Below the pieces are notes generated by a model. The model made no database searches. It had not been told where the DNA came from and saw only the letters and a list, made by a program, of their open reading frames with translations. A stretch of 64,000 bases of DNA from the NCBI RefSeq assembly GCF_027595985.1, contig NC_073313.1:105357052-105421051 (forward strand). Reading direction: 5' to 3'. This document shows positions 1 to 41,200 of the stretch, one piece after another (the stretch's first letter is position 1; each line of letters starts with the position of its first letter). The stretch is from Sorex araneus (lineage: Eukaryota; Chordata; Mammalia; Eulipotyphla; Soricidae). Position numbers and translations under genes: made by a program.

Positions 1-27775
<27,775 letters not shown>

Positions 27776-27954
27776 AATTATTTCAATAGCTATTTTAATT
27801 ATAATTTATATCAAAATTTTGTCCAAAATTATGTTAAATGTGCACCTATTGATCTTTCTATTCGAAGGCATGTTACTATTTGATGGGTCATTGCCCATAT
27901 TGTTACTGAAACTTATGTCAGATGTCATCCTGTTTTCAAATCCTGATTATCGTT

Positions 27955-28350
27955 AAAACAAGGGTCAGCACGTTTTTTTTCTGTAAAGGGCCATACAGTA
28001 AATATTTTAGGTTTTGCAGGCCATATCTATCAGAGACACGGAAGTAGCTCACAAAAGACATGTATGCCAATGGGCCTGACTATAAGGGAATAAAACATTT
28101 TTTTAGGGGTGGGAGAGATAGTACAGTGGGTAAGGTGCTTGCCTTGCAGGCAGACAAATCTGGTTCAATCGTTAGCATCCCACCTGGTCCCCTGAACACC
28201 ATTAGGAGTAATTCCTGAGTGAAGAGCCAGGAAAAACTCCTGAGCATTGCCAGGTGTGCCTCGCCCTCAAAACAAAATAAAACAACCTTTATTTACAGAA
28301 ATAGGTGGGTCCCTGGATGATCCACAGACTGTAGTTTGCCAGCTCTGGCT
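27955..28350. mobile_element. hAT (Charlie-type) non-autonomous DNA transposon, split by SINE
   Basis: The left end reads AGGGTCAGCACGTTTTTTTT, then CTGTAAAGGGCCATACAGTA and TTTTAGGTTTTGCAGGCCAT. The right end has ACCTTTATTTACAGAAATAG and GACTGTAGTTTGCCAGCTCTGG, a rough inverted match to the left terminus. This is the familiar mammalian 'TTTCTGTAAAGGGCC' short hAT family; I am unsure of the exact subfamily name. A SINE sits between the halves. Confidence 0.75.
28106..28279 (+). mobile_element. Shrew SINE inserted in the hAT element
   Basis: GGGTGGGAGAGATAGTACAG through GGTTCAATCGTTAGCATCCC to GCATTGCCAGGTGTGCC with an A-rich tail. Confidence 0.88.
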
Positions 28351-29264
28351 CAAATTGTTGACTTTTTTGCAAGAAACTAAAAATTGTGTTTTAATGAGAC
28401 TATCTTGATTGGCATCCATAGGTAGAAAGAATTTTTCATGCAGTGACATATAAGTATGCATCATATTCAATTCCAAATCATTTCAGAGCTAGTAAAATGC
28501 TAATTTTTGAAGTACATATTCGCAAACTGGCTTTGCTAGCCGCGCTCCTAAGTGGAAACCCCAAATGCCAGTGGTGTTTTCTCATTTCGCCTTCCTTACC
28601 TTCTTCACCTGAATGCATTTAACTTCCATCTTCAGCTCAATTGAGTCTAGAGGAAGACCAGCTAGGAATTGAAAGTTAGCTTCAAAACAAGTTTTTGGAA
28701 TATTTAAGAATACTGAGACATTCATTTTTTTAGATCCCATTTTACCTTTTTTCCAGCAGCTAATATTTTGAAGTGATTAAAATTCATAATATGAAGAATG
28801 GTATTTAGTGCAGTGTCTGTCTCTCTCTCACCTGGTAGTTACCTTCCATGAAAACTCCCAGTGTTATTAACTTCTTATTTATCCTTCCAGAGATTATATT
28901 TTATGCATACACAATATGTGACAATGTACCTTAAATTTCATTTTAGTGACTTTAATGTTTCTCTTATAATTTATCTGTAAAAGATTCTCATACCCCAGAA
29001 GTATAGAAAGTCTTGTCTTGGACTCATATACACGACAGGGTAGCACGCTTAGGCTTATTTTGAAGTAGGCTGTGTACTTGTTGCCTTATTAGAGGACTCT
29101 TTCTGCCCCTTGACTTTGTATTTTTGTTCTCGACTCAACATTTTGTTACAATGTTTGACTCACAGTAACAGGTATCTCCCCCTTCTAAGGGGGACTCATG
29201 AATTGTAGTGAAATGTACTTTAGAAAAGTTTTCATTAAAGAATGTCAAATGAGTCAGATGTCCA
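28351..29264. other. Intergenic stretch between the convergent genes
   Basis: About 900 bases of AT-rich DNA lie between the split hAT element and the proposed end of COL4A6. I see no gene, RNA or named repeat in it. Confidence 0.5.
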
Positions 29265-32200
29265 TATTGAATTCTTTTATTTGTCGTGTATAAAGCTTAC
29301 ACCAGGCTTATTATATGGATAGAAGGTGAAGGTAACAATAACTCAGATTATACTGATTTGCTTTGTGTTGACCTACTTTATACAATACTTAGGACACAGA
29401 ATCACCTGGAAGGTATTGTCTCATGTTTACATAGCTAAGAGTGTTCTGGGAAACTGACAATTAAAGATAATGGTTAAAACATACACAACCCCCTAAAAAA
29501 ACAAAATGTAGCACTTTTTATGGTCAACTCTGGTTTCCTTAGGGTCTGCTAACTGAAAAGGAGAGGAATATGCAAGAATTTTGTAAAATTTTAATACTTA
29601 TCAAAATATTTTATCAGTCTACCTGTGAAAAAGCTATTGGAGGAGCATTTTTATAGAAACCTTCCAATAACTTGAAAATGGCAAAGGAACCATTATGCCA
29701 CAGCTTCAACTTCCCACACTGCAAACATCTAGATGGTGTTTGAAATAAACAGGGAATTAGTTCTGAGAAATGGAGACCAGGACTTTATGTTTTTATCTTT
29801 CCTGGAGTCAGAAGCAAATCAATCTTATCAATCCCCAGCCCAGGAGCATTCTCATTTTCTTTGATGGGTCTGGCTATTATTTGTACATCCTTTTCTCCGC
29901 TCTGGCCCAAGCCAAGCCATACATCTCCAGCTGGGGAGGGAACTGACAAGGAAGTCGTGATAAGTCTGAACTCACAAGAAATTAATGATGCTTGCTCAGT
30001 GTTTGGGCCTTGCTAAACAGTACAGGGCCCAGCTGACTCTCAAGGGAAGCACCTCAGGCATTCCACTCCCACCTTGCTGCCTGCGGAGACACACTGGGTC
30101 CCCTTGAAGAGTGATGAAGTCAATGAAGACTTGAGCCATCCATGCATGTTTAGTTAGATCATTTTTGGTTTGATTTCTTTAAGGCCACACCTGGCAGTGC
30201 TCAAGGCTCACTCCTAGGGGGGTTCGGGGGAACCATATGTAGTGCTGAAGATCAAAACTGGGTCCGCACATAGCAAGACAAGCACTCTACTCACTATACT
30301 ATCTCTCTGGCCCCAGTTAAATTCTTTTAAAATGTAGAAATACTGGGTTCCATTTTAAGTCAAATAATGTGTGATGACCTCAGGACATTTTTTTAAAAGG
30401 TGCTTATCATTTTATATTGAGTTTTCAGATTAAGGCAATAAGGAAAGTTAGCAGTCTAAGAAAATGGTGGCCAGCAGATTTATCAGAGACAGCCTTGAAT
30501 AGTCACACAAACATCCAAATCAAATGATAGCACCAAGTTGACTGGAGTGAGACAGTAGATCTCTCAAAGGCGGGGTTCATCAGTTGGCCTGCGTGTTGGG
30601 GTGACCATTGTCCAGTAATCCACTCTCCCACATGAAACGCCAAGACTCGACGGGTGCACAGAAGAGCTGATGCCTTCCTTCTTCAGACGTTTACAGTTCA
30701 TGAGGTGGTGATTGTGCCAGGGAGGAGAGGGCAAAGGACAGAATGGCAGGTGCCACCTTACAGGCTTTTCACACACACCTGGCAGCGGCTGACCCGGGTA
30801 TGGAGCTGTCCGACTTTGAGCGTTTCTGATACAGGCTCTTCTTCAAACTGCTGTTGCTCTTCCACTGTCGTCAGCCAGAAACTGTACTTGTTGGCAAAGT
30901 AGTGGCAGGTGCCCCGGGCACCACTGCACTCGATGAAAGGAGTAGCTCGAAAATGCTCCAGGCAGGATCCAGGTGAGACCAGGGACTGGCCCCCACCCTC
31001 AGCACCAGCGGCGGTGTGCTGCAATAGAGGGTTGGTGTGTGAGTGCCGCAAGAGTTGATGGGTGCCCTATGCTCCCTGGGAGGGATATTTGTTTCCTACC
31101 GAAGCGCTGCTCCCTTGGCTTAGCCTCTGCATCTGGCCAGCATACCAAAAGTTGTATTTGGGGGCTTTGGGCCACTCCTTAGACTTCCTTAGGGCAGCAA
31201 CACCCCCCTCCATGCTCTCTACTAACCACTTACCCCCCCTGCATATGCACAGCCTTCCATCTCAGTAAGTTTTTCAAACTGCTGTGCCCCACTGGGTCCC
31301 AAGGTGTGTTAGGTGTCCTGCCTCACAGACTTGCATGGACAGGTGTGAGAAAGGATGAATTAGGGAACCTTTAATCTGTTGTGAAATGCAGTTATCTGAG
31401 CCTTTCTCTTCAAGAAGGTCAACACTAATATTCTCCAAACATTAAGCCACAGGTTGGCCTCCCTCTCTCATAATATTACATATTAGAGGTATATATTTGT
31501 TTATCTTAGGCATCATGATTTACAGATTTACAATACCATGAATGTTAAGGTTTCAAGTACACAACATTCCAGCAGAAGTTACAACCTTCCTAAGAACGTT
31601 CTATATTTTCAATCTGCACTGTTCCCCTCAAAGTGACATAATGTGCTTGTTTCTTATAGCGGAGAAGTGGGTCTCAGTTTTGGCCCAATAGCCCCATCCT
31701 TTCAAAAGTCTCCCTCAGCACATAATTTCAGGATTTTACTTTGAGTGCCGTTCATGAACCAACAGTCACTTAGCTCCCTATCTTTCTACTTCCCACCCCT
31801 CTCCCCTGCACCCCTGCTCAGATGGGATACTAGCTGAGTCATAAATGGAAGCACACATTCAGTTCAGCAAATGGTCAACTGGACAGATGCCCAACTTGGA
31901 CACGCAGGGAAGTGTTAGTTTGAAGAACCAACTGGTGAGTTCTAGATGCATGATAAAAGAGGTATGGGTAACTTTAACAAACCACACATTTAGATACTTT
32001 ACAAAATGGCAGCCACTATGTATTTTCAGCTTTGCAGATGACCCAGGTTTGTTGCTGTGAACATCAGTTTTCGTGTTGGGCAATGGTCTACAGGGGTTTT
32101 GTACTCAGAGCACGGCCTTGGACTTGTTTCTTTGCTCTACACTCTATTCTAGTAGGCATGTCTCAAGTGCCTCCAGATACCTCACTAAACAGTTCAAATT

Positions 32201-35200
32201 TCCTGCCTCATGCATTTTCTGAAGAAAATCGGGATCCTATTAGGTTAAAATATGTGTATGGTAGGAGTAAAGAGTCTGAATAAGGGCTTCAGAGAGCTCT
32301 CATGAACAAAACAAGTGTGCTATCCTGCCTGGGTTTTGTACTATTGGAAACTTGGAATCATTTTTTCCCCTCATTTGCTGGTCCGTTTAGTTGGAGGTCA
32401 GAATGGTAAGTGAGGTGATTCTATACTACATTCGGATAGACTTCCTGATGTACAAAGAACACAACAAAGCAAGTACAACACTATAACAAAACCTGTTTAG
32501 AATTCTTGAACACATTCATTCTATTTCACCCCTGGCATTTCAGCAAAGAAGCCTGGCGAGGCAGAGTACTCTGGGAGTGGCACACTGGTGTTCTCAGGCC
32601 CTGAACCTGACCATTTCCTTGATCAGAGGTCCTCAGATATCCCTGAATTCACCTGTGACAGACTTGAGACTTCCTTGGGTTGACCGAAAGCCTCAGTTTA
32701 TTTTTCTTCTTTTATCTTTCTCCTCTTTATTTCCCATTATAATTGATGCCCTGCCCAGGGTTCACACACACTTTGTTGTGCTGCTAGCACATCTTTAATT
32801 GTGCTCCCTGGGGCTCACATATTTCATTTGTGGGGCACACACACCTGGCTGTGTGACGATTGTACACTGTTTCAGCAGGTAGGTTACCAGAGCCACAAGG
32901 ACCCACTTCAGTGATTGTGATGTGACTGGAACCTGAAAGAGAATGCTTCCCCTCACACTTGCAAGGCAGGCATTTTTTGACACTGAGTCATCCCAGGGCC
33001 CTGTTCGCAGCTGTTGCTTAGGGAGATACAAATCCCTCACCATTGCCCGTTCCCACAAAAATGGAGAGGCCACGAAAATCCCAACAGGGACAGAGAAACA
33101 AATCATGCTCTCATCTTTTGGGGGAAATGACAGTGGGCAGGGGGGCTTGAGAGCGTGGGCAGGAAAGCAGAAGAAAGGGGAGTGTCATGCCCCAGCACCT
33201 GAATAAAGTGAGTGACCTAGCCTTGAGAGGGGACCCTCATGGTACACCCCAACTGGGTGTTCTTTCTTTCTCTCTCTTCCTTCCTTCCTTCCTTCCTTCC
33301 TTCCTTCCTTCCTTCCTTCCTTCCTTCCTTCCTTCCTTCCTTCCTTCCTTCCTTCCTTCCTTCCTTCCTTCTCTCTTTGTTTCTTCATTTCTTAAGATTT
33401 TATTATAGAATCACTGTGAGAAAGGTCTTTACAAAGCTGCTCATAATTAGATTTCAGTCATATAGTGTTCCAACACCCATCCCTCCACCAGTGTACATAT
33501 CCCAGCACGAGTGTCCCCAGTTTCCCTCCCATCATCTCCCTCCATTCCCAGCCTACCTCTAGGGCAGGCATTTTTCTTCAAGCAGATATTCTGAGGTTGG
33601 TCATTGATTCATATTCACTCCTGAACCGCTGGATGCAGCCCGTTCTTAAACCCATGGTTACCTGACATTCATGCAGAATTAGGTCTCTAATCTTTGGCCA
33701 AGCCCTTCCAGAGCTCCCTGACTTGTTTCTATATCAGGGGAAGGACAATGTAGGGCCTTACCATGAGGAAGGAGTACCCAATCCAGAGGCTGCGCCAGCC
33801 CAGTGGACACTGTGGAATGGCGATGTCTTGGCTGTGCACAGCAATGGCTTGCGAGGGTGCCTCACACACAGAGCAGCGGCTGATGTATTGGGAAATCTGG
33901 GCCTGGCTGATGGGCATCATAGGGATAGAGGCAGTTGTAGAGAGCCAGTAAGATTTGTCGTTGCGCCTAGCGTAGTGGCACACTTCATTGATGTTGCAGT
34001 AGATGAAGGGTATGGTGGTGAAGTGGGGCAAACAGGAGCCAGCGAACCCTGGAAAAAGGGAAGGCAGGGAGGTCTGGTGGGAGGCGCAAGGCGGGGGTTG
34101 TCTGAGAGCACTGGGGCTGGGCTAGATCATGGTGTGGTTTTATGTCCAACTGTTTGTGTGTACTAGAGCAGGGACTCCTCTTTACCACCCTAGAATATTG
34201 TGCACGGCTGAAGTCAATGTATCAGGAACTTTGGATAATGAATGTATTTAGAAACTATGTAACAACTCTCCTGATTAATCTCCTTTGTAAAACCAGCATG
34301 GAGGTTGGGGTTTGGTCACACCTGGTGGTGCTCAGGGCTTACTCCTGGTTCTGTATGCAGGGATCACTTCTGGCAGGGCTCATGGGATCCTATATGGTGC
34401 CTTACCCGCTGTGCTAATTATCTGATCCCTCAAATCAGTATTTAATAGCATAAGTCTGATAAGGCTCAGCACACTTGCAGGCAGTAAAATTAATTCTTGG
34501 GCAATTATCATTGCACCACAGGTCATATTATTACTACCATGCTAATTGCTAGCATGTAATAGGGGCTTAATATGTGCCAAATGTTCTAGCATTTGACATA
34601 GGGGACTCAGGTCATCTTTTCACCAGCCTATGAGGTATTCCTAGAATTAATCTTGCTCATTAGGAGGACCTAGAGGCTTAACGAGATCAAGGACGTTTGT
34701 CTCACTTATGCTGCTGCTATGCTATTATACTCAAGGGTTAGAACCCAGATCTGCCTGACTCCTGAATGCTTGCTCATGACCTACTGATCTCCAGCGGGCC
34801 CCTTCAGTCAAGAACGAGGCATAGTAAAGAGGGCCACTCAGTTCTTTCGGGGGGTGGGGGGGTGCTGTGCCACACCTGGTGGTGCTCAGAGTTCTCTTCT
34901 GCCTCTGTGCTCAGGGGTCACTCCTAGCAGAGCTCAGGCCACCACGTGGGGTGTCAGAAATCAAACCCAGGCCAGCTGTGTGCAAATACGTGCCTACCCA
35001 CTCTACTGTCTCTGCAGCCCCCAACTCAGTTCTTTTTGTTTTAGGCCACACCTGGTAGTGCTGGAGCCACCCACATTCACCTGGAGCACCACATACTCAG
35101 TATCAGGGATCAAACCTGGGGCTCCCACGTACAGGCATATGTTCAAGCCCTTTGAACTATCTCCCTGAGTCCGAATCTTGGTTCTTGAGCAGATGGATGG

Positions 35201-38200
35201 GCTGGCTGTCGTAGCTTGTACCTACCTAAGTCCTGGTTGTGGGCTTTCTCCTGTCCCTCCACAAACAGCAAGCTGTAACCCACCCACAGCTGCTTCATCC
35301 CGAGAGGGCACTGGGGCACTTGTTTAGACTGGCTGTGTTTCACCAGAGTGTAGCCCACTCTCACACTCTGCGCAGGCATTCCAGGCTTCCCATGGGGTCC
35401 CTGCTTCCCTGGAGGTCCTAAGAGGAAGAACACAGAAAATGGGTGAGTAAGATACAACCAACCAAACAGCAGCTGTTTGCTTTGTGCCAACCCTTGAGCA
35501 GGATGTGTTAGGTACATGTGTCACCTCACTTGCCTCCCATAACAACCTTATCACTCCAATTCATAAATACAGAAGCTGAAGTTCAGAAGTCCAAGAGTCA
35601 GTGGTCGAGTTTTACCACCAACTCAGATGTATATGGCTACAAAAGTCCCATTTGCAAAAGCACCCATACTGTTTTCCTTCCACAGCAGCCTGGCCTGGGG
35701 TTTTTTATGAGGGGATGAGGGGGCAGAAAGGAGTTCATCTCCAGTTGACTCTGCAGGTTCTCAGAGAACAAATATTAGCTGAATCAGCGGCAGCAGAACC
35801 AGAGTTGGGATTAGCAGGGGAAAATCCTGTCCTTCTCTTTTGCCCCAACGTCAATGTAGCTAACTCATGGCATGCCCTTCCCACTAAGCCTCAGAACTGC
35901 TGTTTACTCTGGACAACTGGTTAGTCATTGCTGATACATTTCATGAAATTGTCAGCCATCCCTTCCATCCATGTCAGAATTTCTGAGTAGTAAAAGGGAG
36001 GTGCGGGATAGGGCACCATGCTAAACGGCAGATCCATAACTTTTAGAAGAGAACATAGGAAAATATTTGTAACAGTGCTTTGCCTTTCAGAATGGAGCTC
36101 TCTAATGATTCACAGTCTTGAATGGGGTTGGTGAGCAAATGTCCTGAGCCTAGTTTCTGAGATGGTGCTATCAAGCTTGACTTCTGGGTTTTCTAATTCT
36201 CAGATTTGAGAATTTGTCTCAATCTCAAGCCTCAAACCCTCAGAGAAGTCCTCTGCCTCGTTAGTGCCAACATCACCACACCTTCAAATCCTGGAGGGCC
36301 TTGTAGTCCAGGGACACCAGGATTGCCAAGAGCCCCAGGTGGGCCGGGGAGTCCATTGGGGCCATCTTTGCCAGAGATGCCGGGTAATCCTTTGGAGCCT
36401 GCAAGAAAAGGTGCACAGGGCATACACAATGTGGAAGAGCCCAGGGTGCTCTCTGAGAAAGAGGACAGGTATGTCATGACTGGGACTCACCAGCAGAGGG
36501 CGAACTGACCATCAATTTGGAGCACACATTGACCTCAGCCTGAGGATCTAGGCTAGATGTTTCTTGGCTTCAGGGCAACTTGACCCTGGGACTGGGCTCT
36601 GAATTTTACCCTTCTAAGCCCCATTCACACTCATTTCTTTTCCCAGTCTTTTATCCTACCACCCATGCTGGGAAGTATGCAGGGCAACTGCTGGTGTCCC
36701 ACGCCAGAAAGGAGGCCCCCGAAGCCCAGAGAGACTGCAAACTTACTCCAGTTGGAGCAAAGCTGGGATTAGAAGCCAGCTTTCCGACCTCCCAACTTTC
36801 TCCATTGTACTTATCTCCCAGCACATTCTTTCCCTCAGCAGAGCCGTGCCAGCGGGAGACACGCTGTGTGGGGCAGTTGCTATGCTCTGCACAGCCATTC
36901 TCGCAAGCCAAGTACAACCACTGCCCTGCTGGCCCTTCTTCCTGGGAAGAACTTTAGCAGCTTTGTGAAGGAACAGAGGAAATGTTGGATGAAGGCGCCC
37001 CACTGGAGCTGGGGTCCCCAGCCAGCTGCTTCAGCTTCTCAGTCAAGGCCGTCTTCTCTTGCCAAGTCCCCTTTCTGAGGCGCCCTTCTCACCTTGTAAG
37101 CCTCCAGGACCTTGAACCCCAGGGTCCCCTGCAAGGCCAGGGATGCCATCAATGCCTGGTAGACCCGAGACTCCAGGAGGGGCCTGGAGTTCTTCTGCAG
37201 TGGGTGTTTGTCCAGGAGCACCTCGGGGCCCAGAAAAGCCTGTAGGAAGCAGGCGGGGAAGTGGCAATGTCAGGCAGAGGCAGAGGATGCAACCAGAATG
37301 GGTCCCCAAGAGGCTTTTTTGGGGGGAGCAGTTCATAAGGACCAGTTTTCTGCTCTTCCTATTTGCCTCCAGCATTCTCATTTGATAGTGTTAGGACAGA
37401 TCTTACCGTACTCTATACAGTGACCTCTTGACTTATTAATCTCCTCAGGGGGGTGGTAGCTTTTTGAGCTTAGGGGCTATGTTACATTCATTTTAACGCC
37501 CAGCACAGGGTCCAAGAATGCAGTAGACAAGTTGAAAAATGTTTATCATGAATATGGTGGGCGGAGCCTTTGGGCTGGTGTGCTTGGTTACAAGGAGGCT
37601 GCCAAAGAGGATGAGGGGCTGCATCCAAGCCCAGAGGTTGGGGTGGCATCAGTTCCTAGTATCCCAGCCCCCAGCAACTGTTTTATATTCAAAGCTAAAA
37701 TGTCAATTTGCTTACTAATGAACTGAGTGAGGATTTCTTTAGTGCCTATACTATGCCAGAACCTTGGCTGGTCTGGGGACAGAGCAGTGAATAAGACAGA
37801 ACTTTGTGGTGATTATTATGACCTGGTGAAAAAAGATGAAAAATGCACAGCCAGGCAAATACTGTTTACCTTACTTCAGCTTGTGTTAAGTGCTATGGAA
37901 GCAATGAACAGTGCCATGCCAGAGGAATAAAGGTAGGGGTGGTTTTAGAGAGTGATAAGTGCCCCTTTGTAACTACTTACACAGTGACGTGTAAGCTGAT
38001 ACCATCCAAGCAGTAGAGGGATATGAGGGATTATTCCAAGAAGTGGAATGAGCATGTGCAAAAGTGCTGTGGTCAGCCATGCCACAGAGTGTGACAACAG
38101 CATAAGGGTCAGCAAAGGGGAAGAATGTGGTGAGGGTGAAAAGGGAGGTGCTATACACGGGGATTTATGTTAATTTTTACCACGAGAAACCAATGTTTTA

Positions 38201-41200
38201 GTTCTGTTTGGTTTTATTTTTATGGTTTTTTCTTTTGCTTTATGGGCTGCACCTGGCATTGCTCAGGGGTTATTCATGACTCTGCATCCAGGAATTACCT
38301 CTGGCAGTTCTTGGGGGACCATATCGGATGCTGGGGATCAAACCTGAGTCAGTCGTGTGCAAGGCAAATGCCCTACCCACTGTACTATCGCTCCAGCCCC
38401 TTATTTTTTAAATACTTAGGCCACATCTGGTAGTGCTCAGTGCTAACTCCTGTCTCTGTGCTCAGAGATCACTCCTGACAGTGCTCCAGGGATAATATGG
38501 GGTGCCAAGGATCAAAGCCAAGTCAGTCACATGCAAGCAAGTGCCCTGCCTGCTGTGTCATCTCTCTGAACCCCCATAAATTCTGTTTTTATAAAACAGA
38601 AAATCATTTCTCCACTGTTTGGAGAAATGATTATTGGGGGAGGTGCACAATGAAAGATGAGAGAAGAGTTAGGTCACTGCCATGAGTTCACATGATGAAT
38701 GGCAGTGGATAGAACGTGAAGCATAGCAGTGGAAGTGAGTGCTGAGTGATTATAAGACAAATTTAGGAGCTCCAACCCTCACAGGGCTGCTATGGAATTG
38801 GATGTATATGAGTAGGAGGTGGTAGGAGATAAAGGATGGTACATAATTCCTGGGTTGGGCAAACAGGTGAGTGGTGGTCCAAGTGTAAACCCAACACCAT
38901 GAGTGCAAAACCAATACAGAGATGGGAAGTCAGTAGCAGGATCCGTAGCGGTGAAGGAGCAGTGGCCTTCAGGGGCTGATAGGCAGAGAGGTATCCTCCA
39001 GGTGGAGAAAACGCCTCTACAGAGGAACTTGACAGAGCAGCTCCAGGCATCCAGGCATTGTTGGTATGGTGGGCGGTGACTCCTGAAGAGACATTCCCCA
39101 CAGACCCCTCCCGTGGGCACAGGATCCGCCCAAAAGATACTCTCAACTCACCTCTTGGCCCTGCCTCTCCCTTCATCCCGGGAAATCCTGGGTCTCCAGG
39201 TGGACCAACCTTGCCTGGAATTCCCATGAATCCAGGCTCACCTCTCATGCCTGACAAAGTCCAAAGGGAAGCAAGTCAGGACAGACAAAGTGGTGTTGGT
39301 GGTGGTTGTGGGGTGGGGATTTTCTGCGGGAGCAGGGTAGGGGCTACACCTCATGGTGCTCAGGGGTTACTCTTGGCAGTGCTGATGGTACTATGGTGCT
39401 GGGGGTTGAGCTGGGGTCAGCCACATGCAAGGAAAACACATCACCCCCTGTACTATCCCTTCTGCCCTGGGGAGTGGTTTGATAATAGGTGGAACTGCAG
39501 GCCGGAAGTGCATTCTTATTGTATTAGTAGTTTGGTCCTTCTTCAAGGGGTGGCAAGAAGGCCCCATCTCACACCAAGGTGTGGGAAAGGGCCCAGAAGC
39601 TAGCCAAGCAGCCATACCTTTTAGTCCTAGCTCTCCAGGAAGGCCAGAGAAACCTGGAATTCCTTGGTCTCCCTGGGGCCCTTGAGGGCCAGGAATTCCA
39701 GGGATGCCAGGGTCTCCAGGGTCGCCTTGATCCGAGGTTGGCCCAGGGAGACCTGGAGGTCCTGGAAGGCCTGGACGGCCTGGGGATATAAGATTGGAAG
39801 AGGGGTGAGCAGGATGTGGCAGCTTCGGAAAGTCTGAGGACGGATAAGAAGGCAAAGCCCATTCCCAGGACAGAGAATGTTCCCTCGCCATCCGTAGGGT
39901 CCCACTGCCTGACCATCCCAGATCCTTTAGCAAAGTACAGCCCTGTTCCAGTCCCCTGAGACCCTGGTTGGGAGGGCAAGACGTGAGGGTTGAGGTGGGA
40001 GGTTCATGCATGTTCAGTAATAGGAATGCCACTGGATTGTGTGTACAGGACAACTGTGTCCCACCCAAATTCCAGACAAAAGGCAACAGCCACCCTCTTT
40101 GGGTTTCTGTCTTTACCTCGTTCTCCATCTAGGCCTGGTCGCCCAGGGTCGCCAGGCTGTCCTGCTATGACTGAGGGAAATGAGAGGCCTGGGGCACCAG
40201 GGGGACCAGCAGGGCCCTGGAGACCTGGGAATCCTGCAAAGAATAAATAAAAGATGCTGCATGGGCGTGGGCACCCAAGAAAGGGCTGGGGTTTTTTGCA
40301 GAGAATACGGAAGCAGACTATGAAAGATGTCGGACCAGCAACCGCCAGCAGAGGGCTCTTCTCCCTGCTGCTAACCTTTGCACACAGCAAACAGCTGCTG
40401 ACAAGGGCTCAGGTTTCCCCTCAAGCTCTGAATTGGGGTGAGGGTGGGGATAGAATTTCAGTAGTTCAAGCTACTCAACCTCACTGGTCATGGAATTATT
40501 TTAGGCAGATTCCCCCCAAAGCTGGGAAAGAAGATGGAATGACTGTAGCACCTGGACTGAACTTTTCCGTGATGTTCTTATAGTCCAAGTCACACAATTC
40601 ATTTAGTTAGCCAGTTTTCGTCTGACAATGCAGAGAAGGTTACAGATGAAGGTGACACAGATCCTAATCAGTCAGAAGGCACAAGACAGAAGGCACACTA
40701 GCATGGATGGAATGTTGTAGAAAGGACACTGGCAAGTCAGGTCTTTGGGAGTTAACTTCTAGGTCTTCTAAGGAAGTGAAAAAATTCTCTTAGAGGTGAT
40801 TCATAATATCAGCAGAGTGCTTGCTTAATTATCTATAGAAATTTTTTTTTCTGTACTAAGTCCCTTTCCCCTTTTTGGTCAAGGAAGAAATGCCCCCTGA
40901 TTAGAGTAGATACTGAAAACGCATGTGTTCAATTTGTGGTACCACTTTATGTGGATTCTGTTTGTGGAATGATTTCTATTATAATATGTTCAAAGCCAAC
41001 GATTTCAAATGCTGAAGATAATTTATTTAACAGTCACAAGTCAAATACAGAGATGGTTGTTTTGATGGAAAAACATACCGATAGCAGGAAAAGTCCATAT
41101 TATACTTATTACATGGAAGTCACATATTTGTTACTTTGGTGTATTCTAGATGTTTTCCAAATGAGGAGAAATAGATTCAAACTGATAAACTGTTCTGATG

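Larger units (their letters stand above)
29265..30757 (-). other. COL4A6: COL4A6 3' untranslated region (proposed)
   Basis: From the stop codon at 30,758-30,760 to the first good poly(A) signal is about 1.48 kb. It contains one sense-oriented SINE (30,168-30,314). The extent is inferred. Confidence 0.55.
31019..33761 (-). other. COL4A6 intron within NC1
   Basis: About 31,480-31,790 resembles a very old L1 3' end on the minus strand (ATGATTTACAGATTTACAAT). 33,284-33,372 is a (TTCC)n run and 33,385-33,582 a younger L1 3' end. The rest shows nothing recognisable. Confidence 0.5.

Noticed and set aside
30758..31018. Assignment of the collagen to COL4A2 or COL4A4
   Set aside because: The ending [12 protein letters not shown], the [10 protein letters not shown] block and the neighbouring ATG4A fit COL4A6; alpha-2 ends in MKNL and alpha-4 differs in the last 20 residues, as far as I recall.
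36206..36508. Plus-strand proline/glycine frames opposite collagen exons (also 39,058-39,603, 50,292-50,546, 59,272-59,472)
   Set aside because: Antisense shadows of Gly-X-Y codons; GGN/CCN repeats give Pro-Gly text on both strands. Splice signals fit only the minus strand.
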